Virus record (IMG/VR): IMGVR_UViG_3300032931_000905
Location: 25,021-89,020 of that record
From: a virus
Direction: 5' to 3' (one strand)
Length of the DNA stretch: 64,000 bases
This document shows positions 40,266 to 45,591 of the stretch, in pieces. The notes beneath the pieces are model-generated. The model was given only the letters and a program-made list of their open reading frames with translations. It had not been told where the DNA came from and made no database searches. A program made the position numbers and the translations under genes. Each line of letters begins with the position of its first letter. Positions within the stretch are counted from its first letter, which is position 1.

Positions 40266-40456
40266 GGTCGGCAGGCGCCTTTCCGTCTTGCATCAGAAGA
40301 ACAATGCCGCTCGGCGAAACGCCGCGGAACTGATCTTTCCTAAGCCGTCATGGTGGCTATCCTGCCTCAATCGAAAACTTTGGGCACGTAAGCACTTCGT
40401 AGTGGTACGCATCAAGCAACCCGCCGACCTCTATCTTTGGGGCGCTTGACTGCCCC
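40266..40456 (-). ncRNA. Large structured RNA B in the tRNA island
   Basis: A 10-bp helix closes 40266-40275 with 40420-40429. Inside: 40387-40390/40406-40409 stacked on 40393-40396/40401-40404; 40292-40296/40330-40334 enclosing 40307-40310/40324-40327 and 40313-40316/40320-40323; 40343-40346/40355-40358. A further hairpin 40439-40443/40452-40456 lies on the 5' side. No ORF with a ribosome site. Directly follows tRNA-Glu(UUC) in transcription order. Confidence 0.65.
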
Positions 40457-40460
40457 GCCG

Positions 40461-40535
40461 TGGTGCCCCCACTGGGTATCGATCCCAGTTTTTCTGCTTG
40501 AAAGGCAGATGAACTAGCCAGTATTCGATGGGGGC
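40461..40535 (-). tRNA. tRNA-Glu (anticodon UUC)
   Basis: Acceptor GCCCCCA/TGGGGGC, anticodon loop CTTTCAA, T loop ATCGATA, D loop with GG, encoded CCA. Sandwiched between structured RNAs B and C. Confidence 0.9.
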
Positions 40536-40552
40536 GTAGTTCAAAAATGTAG

Positions 40553-40925
40553 GGTAACTTAATCAGCCTTTAGGCCTTGCTGAAGGAAACGCGCATTTCC
40601 CGTCTGGACTTACTTTGGTGGCCAGACTCTCGTTACCACTTGCTCGTCAAAAATTTGGGGTGCCTTGGTCCTCAGTTATTCCCCGGCAGGGAGGACTCCG
40701 CGAATTGCCAGGCCAGATGTTCCCAGATTCAGCACCCCTTGGGAACCCACGAAATATGCCGGGGGAAGATTTCACGTTCGTACCAACTTCTTCGGATTTT
40801 GAATAACGCACCATATCTATGCACGTTACCCCAGTCCGTTGGTGTTCCGACCCGACTCTCTGCCTCTGATCTTCTGAGAGGACTTAAAATGACCGGCGCT
40901 TCTGATCGTGGTACCGGGCTTCCAC
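40553..40925 (-). ncRNA. Large structured RNA C with two pseudoknots
   Basis: About 373 nt. Helix 40553-40558/40632-40637 closes a four-way junction with stems 40563-40567/40579-40583, 40585-40589/40596-40600 and 40602-40607/40622-40627. An H-type pseudoknot joins 40668-40673/40691-40696 with 40681-40688/40757-40764. A second joins the loop of 40719-40725/40740-40746 to 40657-40663 (7 bp with 40732-40738). Further stems: 40782-40787/40838-40843, 40804-40808/40824-40828, 40863-40867/40877-40881, 40908-40911/40922-40925. Resembles GOLLD/ROOL-type ornate RNA in setting and complexity; I cannot assign it. Confidence 0.75.
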
Positions 40926-40926
40926 T

Positions 40927-41184
40927 TTAGACCATACTTAACTGGACACTAAAACCACACCATGTTCCTGCAAGCCCAACAGCCGGATCTTTTTCTCGGA
41001 TTCGTTCCAGTTCAGTGATGGCGGCTCTCACGGCATCATTGACCTTCGTAAAATCTCCTACCCCGTTCACTATCGCGGCCCTAGACGTAAAAAACGAAAT
41101 CCCATTGATTATGACCCTGAACCGCTGAAACGTCTCAAACTCTTTCACAGCTTGTTTCCTCTGTTGTGTTTTCTCAATCATCAT
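40927..41184 (-). CDS. Small protein, 85 aa, probably leaderless
   Basis: MMIEKTQQRKQAVKEFETFQ, then RVIINGISFFTS and an Ala/Glu-rich helix. The ATG lies 7 bases after the -10 of the 41191 promoter, leaving no room for a ribosome site. Its stop is one base before structured RNA C, which must be on the same transcript. Confidence 0.55.
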   Translation of the reverse strand: MMIEKTQQRKQAVKEFETFQRFRVIINGISFFTSRAAIVNGVGDFTKVNDAVRAAITELERIREKDPAVGLAGTWCGFSVQLSMV

Positions 41185-41190
41185 ATTAAG

Positions 41191-41219
41191 AGTATAACAG
41201 AGCCCCTACACAGAGTCAA
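41191..41219 (-). promoter_or_regulatory. sigma70-like promoter of an RNA-island operon
   Basis: TTGACT (41214-41219), 17-base spacer, TATACT (41191-41196), preceded by AAATAATGC and by ACATTATATTTCTCTAATG; followed by CTTAATATGATG. Confidence 0.85.
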
Positions 41220-41272
41220 GCATTATTTGCCACATTAGAGAAATATAATGTACTGCAAAATCAACAACTTAG

Positions 41273-41361
41273 TGGTACACCGGTTGGGAATCGGACCCAA
41301 TCGAGGTGGTAATCTGCCACAAAGAGGTTATAAATCTCTCTTGCCTCCAAGGCGCCGGTGC
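41273..41361 (-). tRNA. Class II tRNA-like gene with apparent anticodon UAU
   Basis: Acceptor GCACCGG/CCGGTGT, CCA, T arm with loop TCCGATT and a long variable arm (GTGG/CCAC). The anticodon arm AGAGA-TTTATAA-CCTCT reads UAU (Ile) with a mismatched closing pair; a one-base shift reads AUA (Tyr). Long variable arms belong to Leu, Ser or Tyr tRNAs, so the identity is ambiguous. Confidence 0.6.
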
Positions 41362-41371
41362 AAAACTTTTA

Positions 41372-41440
41372 TGAGCGGAAGACTGGTAACTACGTCTTCC
41401 CTTTCCCCTCTGCGCTGTCTCACCAATTACAGAGGACTCA
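41372..41440 (-). ncRNA. Small two-hairpin RNA between tRNAs
   Basis: TGAG/CTCA (41372-41375/41437-41440) closes two stems, 41377-41383/41394-41400 (7 bp) and 41407-41412/41430-41435 (6 bp). tRNA-sized but without CCA, T arm or anticodon arm. Confidence 0.45.
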
Positions 41441-41448
41441 AAAACTTA

Positions 41449-41522
41449 TGGTGGGACGCAAGGGACTTGCACCCTCATCTTTCGGCTTAAAAGGCCGATA
41501 TTCTGCGTTGAACTAACGTCCC
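41449..41522 (-). tRNA. tRNA-Lys (anticodon UUU)
   Basis: Acceptor GGGACGT/GCGTCCC, anticodon loop CTTTTAA, encoded CCA. D loop AACGCA, T loop TGCAAGT: altered type, with possible C18-G55. Confidence 0.85.
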
Positions 41523-41529
41523 GTCTCTA

Positions 41530-41606
41530 TGGTGCGCCTGAGAGGATTTGAACCTCCACTGTACGGTTTCTAAAACCGTCGCCTCCTGCCGTTGGGCTAC
41601 AGGCGC
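41530..41606 (-). tRNA. tRNA-Leu (anticodon UAG), class I body
   Basis: Acceptor GCGCCTG/CAGGCGC, anticodon loop TTTAGAA, T loop TTCAAAT, encoded CCA. D arm GCCCAACGGCAGGAGGC is the same as in tRNA-Leu(CAA); the variable region is again short (ACAGT). Confidence 0.85.
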
Positions 41607-41613
41607 GTAATGT

Positions 41614-41687
41614 TGGTCGCGGTAGAGGAACTTGCATCCTCTCGATACGACTTATGAAATCGTTCGGCTTCGCTGGTGCCTACCGCG
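41614..41687 (-). tRNA. tRNA with anticodon CAU (Met, or Ile2)
   Basis: Acceptor CGCGGTA/TACCGCG, anticodon loop TTCATAA, encoded CCA. D loop ACCAGCGAA, T loop TGCAAGT: altered type. Whether it is Met or lysidine-modified Ile2 cannot be told. The homing endonuclease stop overlaps its 5' end. Confidence 0.82.
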
Positions 41688-42309
41688 TCTGCTTCATTTT
41701 TCTACCCTTGATCCATCCAACCGGAATAGGATCGGTCTTTTTTATTTGACCATTCTCGTATGTCTGAGGATTCGTAATCCATATTTTACCAAAATTAGGA
41801 TTTCGTTCTCCAAGATTAGCAATGGCGTTGGCTGCGCCTATTTTCTTTTTGCTTTCATCAGAATGGTGCTTGCCGGCGAATCCATTCACCATCAAACCAT
41901 TAGCCCAGGCATCCTTTGCTGTCTGCCTACATATCTCTATAGTTTGGGGTGTATGTCTTTTACCAAGGAAAGGACGGGCTGATTTCCCTCCCAGGCTATG
42001 TAAACGGCGCCAATCTTCGGGTGTTCTATTCCTATTGATGAAATCAAATCCCCCTTCACCACCAGATTTCAAATTATAACTTTGTGGTCCAAGGACGACC
42101 AATTCTTTTTCTTTGGTAAACATTTCCTCCGCTGAGGAGGCTTCAAATAAAATCTCTTTCTTGAAATTATCCAGTCCGTATTTCGTGACGGCTTGCTTCA
42201 GGACTGTACCGGAACCCATGTACCCATCATCTTTATCTAAGGTCTTATGGCATCCGATATAGGTTTTTCCATTCAGGACATTCATAATTTGGTATACAAG
42301 ATAGTGCAT
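41680..42309 (-). CDS. GIY-YIG homing endonuclease
   Basis: 209 residues from ATG 42309 with AAGGAG upstream. N-terminal HYLVYQIMNVLNGKTYIGCH holds the GIY-YIG-type motif, then LDKDDGYMGSG; the C-terminal half has NUMOD3-like repeats (KHHSDESKKKIGAANA). Its last 8 bases are the 5' end of a tRNA with anticodon CAU. A perfect late box lies 22 bases upstream, as for T4 I-TevI. Confidence 0.85.
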   Translation of the reverse strand: MHYLVYQIMNVLNGKTYIGCHKTLDKDDGYMGSGTVLKQAVTKYGLDNFKKEILFEASSAEEMFTKEKELVVLGPQSYNLKSGGEGGFDFINRNRTPEDWRRLHSLGGKSARPFLGKRHTPQTIEICRQTAKDAWANGLMVNGFAGKHHSDESKKKIGAANAIANLGERNPNFGKIWITNPQTYENGQIKKTDPIPVGWIKGRKMKQTR

Positions 42310-42330
42310 AGTTAGTCTCCTTCTATGCAC

Positions 42331-42338
42331 TATTTATA
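42331..42338 (-). promoter_or_regulatory. T4-type late promoter box TATAAATA
   Basis: Exact late consensus upstream of the GIY-YIG endonuclease gene, well spaced from its ribosome site. Confidence 0.65.
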
Positions 42339-42388
42339 ATAGTTCAATACCTAGGTATCAAACTCCCCCTGTTTCTCAAGAGGGCGGG

Positions 42389-42462
42389 TTGCGGGTACTG
42401 GAAATCGAATCCAGTGAACTCCAGGTTATGAGCCTGGTGAGATGCCACTTCTCCAACCCGCA
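42389..42462 (-). tRNA. tRNA-Met (anticodon CAU)
   Basis: Acceptor TGCGGGT/ACCCGCA, anticodon loop CTCATAA, T loop TTCGATT, D loop AGTGGCA. CCA is not fully encoded (CCC follows the discriminator). Confidence 0.87.
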
Positions 42463-42468
42463 GATTCT

Positions 42469-42690
42469 TTATAATGGCAATAACTCTTCTTCTAAAACTT
42501 CTGGCCAATAGATTCCACCAGCGTGAACGGGCTCCCTCACTTCATAGACCCAGGACTTCTCTAACACAGACCAAAAAACATCCTCCACCTTCAAGACGGT
42601 ATCTCCTATACGCCTGACCTTCTGCCCAATATTAAACTTGGAGTCATTCATCGGGATATCTGACTCGGTACGATAATCTTTCACCTTCAT
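42469..42690 (-). CDS. Small protein, 73 aa
   Basis: MKVKDYRTESDIPMNDSKFN with GGGAG upstream. FNIGQKVRRIGDTVLKVEDV looks like an SH3/KOW-like barrel. Unknown. Confidence 0.55.
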   Translation of the reverse strand: MKVKDYRTESDIPMNDSKFNIGQKVRRIGDTVLKVEDVFWSVLEKSWVYEVREPVHAGGIYWPEVLEEELLPL

Positions 42691-42708
42691 GGTCTCTCCC
42701 ATAATAAA

Positions 42709-42948
42709 TTAGACTGCTTTCTTGATCCGCACCAGGTGGTACGAATCCACCACTTCATGAGTCAAGATCGTATGCCCATCCTGTTCGACACTTCTAGGCA
42801 CATTCTTAATCGGGGCCCCATCATCGAGCAGGACCGCAAGGATCTGCCCTTCTTCCAGGTCATCCAATTGTAACTTTGTTTTCACAAAATTAAACGGACA
42901 CATCACCCCGCGCAAATCTAAAAATTCTTCCTCACCAATTTTGCTCAT
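42709..42948 (-). CDS. tusA: TusA-family protein, second copy
   Basis: 79 residues. DLRGVMCPFNFVKTKLQLDD keeps the active Cys but has Asn in place of the second Pro of Cys-Pro-x-Pro. LEEGQILAVLLDDG fits the family strand. Located inside the tRNA island, which fits a role in thiolating phage tRNAs, though this is inference. Confidence 0.8.
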   Translation of the reverse strand: MSKIGEEEFLDLRGVMCPFNFVKTKLQLDDLEEGQILAVLLDDGAPIKNVPRSVEQDGHTILTHEVVDSYHLVRIKKAV

Positions 42949-42951
42949 ATG

Positions 42952-43107
42952 TTACTTTCGATGCGCCTGGATCGCGGCACTTAACTTTCGATACACTTCT
43001 TTGGCGGCCATGGTCCATTCCTCTTGCGCCGGGTACCCGAGAAACGCGGCCTCTGAGGCTTTCTGTTCATCATAGGACAAGGATCGAACGGGTACTTTCG
43101 TTTCCAT
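42952..43107 (-). CDS. Small protein, 51 aa
   Basis: METKVPVRSLSYDEQKASEA with a strong GGAGG 4 bases before the ATG. Helical C-terminus (MAAKEVYRKLSAAIQAHRK). Unknown. Confidence 0.55.
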   Translation of the reverse strand: METKVPVRSLSYDEQKASEAAFLGYPAQEEWTMAAKEVYRKLSAAIQAHRK

Positions 43108-43134
43108 GTGACCTCCATAGATGGAAGAATCCTA

Positions 43135-43215
43135 CTGAGGCGTCCTGACCGCTAGACGAACCCGCGTCGAATGCCGCCGGTGCAGGATTCGAACCTGCGT
43201 TTCCTCATGCTCTAC
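43135..43215 (-). pseudogene. tRNA fragments
   Basis: 43173-43215 (minus) is a 3' half with T arm GCAGG-TTCGAAT-CCTGC, similar to that of the adjacent tRNA-Pro(UGG), but no matching 5' half or CCA. It is followed by a 5' half-like segment (43135-43172) with D arm GTC-TAGCGGTCAG-GAC. The two do not pair with each other. Likely remnants of recombination. Confidence 0.45.
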
Positions 43216-43218
43216 AAA

Positions 43219-43293
43219 TGGTCTAGGTGACAGGATTCGAACCTGCATGATCTCGGCCCCAAACCGAGTGCCTGGCCATTAGGCTACACCTAG
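43219..43293 (-). tRNA. tRNA-Pro (anticodon UGG)
   Basis: Acceptor CTAGGTG/CACCTAG, anticodon loop TTTGGGG, T loop TTCGAAT, D loop AATGGCC, encoded CCA. Confidence 0.9.
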
Positions 43294-43311
43294 ATACGCT
43301 CTACAAACTTA

Positions 43312-43385
43312 TGGTGGACCGCCAGGGAGTCTCACCCTGTCTTCTCCGGTGCAAGCGGAGTGTGCTCATGTAACACCTGCGGCCC
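43312..43385 (-). tRNA. tRNA-Ala (anticodon UGC)
   Basis: Acceptor GGGCCGC/GCGGTCC, anticodon loop CTTGCAC, encoded CCA. D loop TTACATGA (A18 U19) and T loop TGAGACT (G55 A56): altered, doubly compensated. Confidence 0.85.
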
Positions 43386-43396
43386 GTATGTTTATC

Positions 43397-43464
43397 GTCT
43401 AAGGGTTATATCGTGAATCAATCTGGCCATTTAGCGGCCACGGAGCAACTCACAACCCTTAGAC
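43397..43464 (-). ncRNA. Long hairpin RNA between tRNAs
   Basis: GTCTAAGGGTT (43397-43407) pairs perfectly with 43454-43464 (11 bp), continued by GTGA/TCAC (43413-43416/43450-43453) and TGGCC/GGCCA (43424-43428/43436-43440) with a 7-base loop. Rod-like; not a tRNA. Confidence 0.55.
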
Positions 43465-43470
43465 TACATG

Positions 43471-43541
43471 GGTGACGGACGGGTACTGCCCCCGCGTATC
43501 CTGTGCCACAAACAGGCGCTCTACTATTGAGCTACAGTCAC
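43471..43541 (-). tRNA. tRNA-His (anticodon GUG)
   Basis: Acceptor GTGACTG/CCGTCAC with one mismatch, C73 as expected for His, anticodon loop TTGTGGC. D loop AATAGTA, T loop GGCAGTA: altered type. CCA is not encoded. Confidence 0.82.
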
Positions 43542-43570
43542 AATCGATCCTCAGTGTCTCTCTGAGGAAA

Positions 43571-43644
43571 TGGAGCCGAAACCGGGAATCGAACCCGAAT
43601 CCACGCATTACAAGTGCGTTATGTTTCCATTACACCATTCCGGC
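43571..43644 (-). tRNA. tRNA-Thr (anticodon UGU)
   Basis: Acceptor GCCGGAA/TTTCGGC, anticodon loop CTTGTAA, T loop TTCGATT, D loop AATGGAA, encoded CCA. Its first 26 bases are also the 3' end of the HNH gene. Confidence 0.88.
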
Positions 43645-44152
43645 ATCTCTCAAAATGATAACGCTTCATTGCATTTCTACCTCCGACCTTTTGGCAGCGA
43701 GGACAGGTGACCTTTGAGTAGGTGACCCCAGTTTTACTTAAAATCATTTTCCTAACCTGTGACTCAGGTATCTTTTTTCCTCTCCAAATAGCACCAGCAG
43801 CATCCTTTTGTTTTTGAGAATTTTTCATGCCAAGCCGTGCTTGGTTTCCTTTCATGAATTCAACTCTGGCGGCATTCTGTTCTGCGGTACGCTTGACTCC
43901 CAGGGCTCTCTTCTTTCCTGTATTAGCAAACGATGCTGCCAATCTATGTGCTTCCTCTTTTCCTATCTGCTTTGAAATACTCAATGCCGCAATGTTGTCG
44001 TACTGACTCCCATTCAATTCTACGAGTAACCGGTGAACCTGAGCATGTTGTTCTGTTGTCAGGTTCACCAAATTCTCTTGAGCGTTCAAACCTCTGACAT
44101 TTCCAAACCGACTCTTCCACTCATGTCGGGGTATTACATGATGCCACGGCAT
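43619..44152 (-). CDS. HNH homing endonuclease overlapping tRNA-Thr
   Basis: 177 residues, ATG with AGGTGG upstream. HHVIPRHEWKSRFGNVRG and NLVNLTTEQHAQVHR form the HNH core; a C-terminal Cys/His motif (CPRCQKVGG, YHFERC) resembles a zinc finger. The last eight codons lie in tRNA-Thr(UGU). Clearly related to the genes at 34080 and 58279. Confidence 0.85.
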   Translation of the reverse strand: MPWHHVIPRHEWKSRFGNVRGLNAQENLVNLTTEQHAQVHRLLVELNGSQYDNIAALSISKQIGKEEAHRLAASFANTGKKRALGVKRTAEQNAARVEFMKGNQARLGMKNSQKQKDAAGAIWRGKKIPESQVRKMILSKTGVTYSKVTCPRCQKVGGRNAMKRYHFERCRNGVMET

Positions 44153-44161
44153 ACGATCCAC

Positions 44162-44689
44162 CTATTCAAGAGAAGTATGCCAATAAAGGTATGAAACCCA
44201 GTTCTCCGGGGTCTTACGGATACCCACGGTCACGGTCAACACCTGGCTCCATACGGGTTGCTTCGGTGTCTTGAGCAAACGCATTCCTGCTTGCCCTGGT
44301 GTGCGCCCCGCCTTACGAGAATTGCACGGTACGCAAGCCGTGATAATGTTTTCCCAGGACTTCTTGCCACCCAAGGCCACTGGGTTCACATGGTCGAAAG
44401 TCAGTTCTTCCGTGGGGAACTTCACACCACAGTATCCGCACTTGCAACCGTCACGGGCAAAAATGTTCGCCCTGGTAAACTTGACTGGGATCTTGCGCTT
44501 GAGTCTGACCATGGTCAACATTCGCAAGACCGAAGGGATCTTCATGGAAAACGAAATCGAATGGATCTCTTCATCGTGTTCCTCAATGACTTCCGCCTTC
44601 CCCTGGCACCAGAGGGTCACGGCTCGTTGCCACGACACAATCTGCAAGGGCTCGTAACTGTGATTCAGCACTAATGTAAAGGCGCTCAT
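44162..44689 (-). CDS. HNH endonuclease, bacterial type
   Basis: 175 residues from ATG 44689 with AAGGAAG upstream. NHSYEPLQIVSWQRAVTLW, FARDGCKCGYCGVKF, LTFDHVNPVALGG, WENIITACVPCNSRK: HNH with paired zinc CxxC motifs. This type is common in bacteria and differs from the other homing nucleases here. Role may be mobile or restriction-like. Confidence 0.82.
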   Translation of the reverse strand: MSAFTLVLNHSYEPLQIVSWQRAVTLWCQGKAEVIEEHDEEIHSISFSMKIPSVLRMLTMVRLKRKIPVKFTRANIFARDGCKCGYCGVKFPTEELTFDHVNPVALGGKKSWENIITACVPCNSRKAGRTPGQAGMRLLKTPKQPVWSQVLTVTVGIRKTPENWVSYLYWHTSLE

Positions 44690-44713
44690 AATAACTTCCT
44701 TCTTGAAGGCACA

Positions 44714-44787
44714 TGGCATACCTACGAGGAATTGCACCCCGATCATTCGTTTTGGAGACGAATATGTTGCTGTTACACCACAGGTAT
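44714..44787 (-). tRNA. tRNA-Trp (anticodon CCA)
   Basis: Acceptor ATACCTG/TAGGTAT, G73, anticodon loop CTCCAAA, encoded CCA. D loop AACAGCA, T loop TGCAATT: altered type. Confidence 0.87.
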
Positions 44788-44793
44788 ATGTCT

Positions 44794-45009
44794 CTTGTGG
44801 TATGGACCGCGTTTCTTTCCGATCATTCGTTCAGACTTCTTGCAATTCCTCAAGAATGAATGGGCCAATGCTGCCAACCACCACAAGTCAATCGTTCATA
44901 ATCCGATACGGCTTGTTACCGTCGAAGCAGCACCTTATGATTGCCCTTCCGCATGTCAGTAGTTGCACTTCCCTTCATGCGTCTAGGACCCTGTCTTGGC
45001 CAGAACAGG
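44794..45009 (-). ncRNA. Structured RNA D between tRNA-Ile and tRNA-Trp
   Basis: Helices: CTTGTGGT 44794-44801 with ACCACAAG 44880-44887; inside it 44824-44828/44858-44862 and 44837-44842/44851-44856; then 44950-44955/44976-44981 (6 bp) and 44990-44994/45005-45009. About 215 nt without a convincing ORF. Confidence 0.55.
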
Positions 45010-45015
45010 AGGTAT

Positions 45016-45089
45016 TGGTACGCATTCACAGAATTGCACTGTGATCATCCGCTAATCGGGCGGAGGTACTGCTGTTGTACGAAATGCGT
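45016..45089 (-). tRNA. tRNA-Ile (anticodon GAU)
   Basis: Acceptor ACGCATT/AATGCGT, encoded CCA, anticodon loop CCGATTA with C at the usually invariant U33. D loop AACAGCA, T loop TGCAATT: altered type. Confidence 0.84.
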
Positions 45090-45097
45090 ATACTATT

Positions 45098-45175
45098 TGG
45101 TGGAGTGCCTGGGGTTCCAACCCAGCTATATCCTACATGCCATGCAGGTGACCACCGCCAGCAGTCTCGCACCCC
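45098..45175 (-). tRNA. tRNA-Ala (anticodon GGC)
   Basis: Acceptor GGGGTGC/GCACTCC, anticodon loop ATGGCAT, encoded CCA. T loop TTGGAAC has G56; the D loop TGCTGGCGGTG can offer C19. Another compensated variant. Confidence 0.82.
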
Positions 45176-45192
45176 AAATTCTTCCCACATTC

Positions 45193-45301
45193 TGAGAGTG
45201 TCTTCTGGTTGTTGGTCGCCGATACCCTAGGGCATATGACCTCCCCACTCTACGGTCGCGCTCACCAGATCGTTCACTATATCCCGTGGAGGGCACTCTC
45301 A
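45193..45301 (-). ncRNA. Structured RNA E at the 5' edge of the RNA island
   Basis: 109 nt closed by TGAGAGTG (45193-45200) with CACTCTCA (45294-45301). Inside: 45205-45209/45264-45268 and 45214-45217/45238-45241. No ORF. Confidence 0.55.
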
Positions 45302-45330
45302 TGATTCAAAAATTCTTCCCCAAAAACAAA

Positions 45331-45359
45331 AAAGAGCGGGGATTTCTCCCTCGCTCTTT
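45331..45359 (-). terminator. Strong intrinsic terminator
   Basis: On minus, AAAGAGCG and CGCTCTTT (45352-45359/45331-45338) plus inner GGGA/TCCC pairs, then TTTTTTGTTTTTGG. Ends the short transcript of the 34-aa ORF. Confidence 0.85.
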
Positions 45360-45392
45360 TGGTAACCTATGACTGGGAGAAGTCGATAGGTC

Positions 45393-45497
45393 TTACATAT
45401 CGGTACCGAACATTGGAATCCCAAAGGACGCCTGCCAGGCATTCATGCCTTCAGGTGATTGGGTATTCAGTTTGCTATAAGTACAATGGCTCTGCAT
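45393..45497 (-). CDS. Short ORF of a stand-alone transcript, 34 aa
   Basis: MQSHCTYSKLNTQSPEGMNA then WQASFGIPMFGTDM. It is the only ORF between a near-consensus promoter and a strong terminator, giving a transcript of about 190 nt. Ribosome site is weak (GAGA). Could be a small early host-takeover peptide or a small RNA. Confidence 0.45.
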   Translation of the reverse strand: MQSHCTYSKLNTQSPEGMNAWQASFGIPMFGTDM

Positions 45498-45521
45498 AAT
45501 CGTTCTCACACCGTTAAAGAG

Positions 45522-45550
45522 AGTATAACACAATCAGGATCGCTTGTCAA
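45522..45550 (-). promoter_or_regulatory. sigma70-like promoter of the short transcript
   Basis: TTGACA (45545-45550), 17-base spacer, TATACT (45522-45527), with the AAAATAGTGC element upstream. Confidence 0.86.
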
Positions 45551-45591
45551 GCACTATTTTCAGTTCTATTTAGGGAAGTTCGTGGTTTGCT

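Noticed and set aside
40266-40925. RNase P RNA or SRP RNA
   Set aside because: The conserved RNase P core sequences (GAGGAAAGTCC-type) and the SRP tetraloop domain are absent.
40577-40930. A 117-codon plus-strand frame over structured RNA C
   Set aside because: Opposite strand to all neighbours, no ribosome site, and the region is explained better by conserved-looking helices.
43135-43215. A permuted (circularly rearranged) tRNA gene
   Set aside because: A 3' half precedes a 5' half, but their acceptor strands do not pair, so they are separate fragments.
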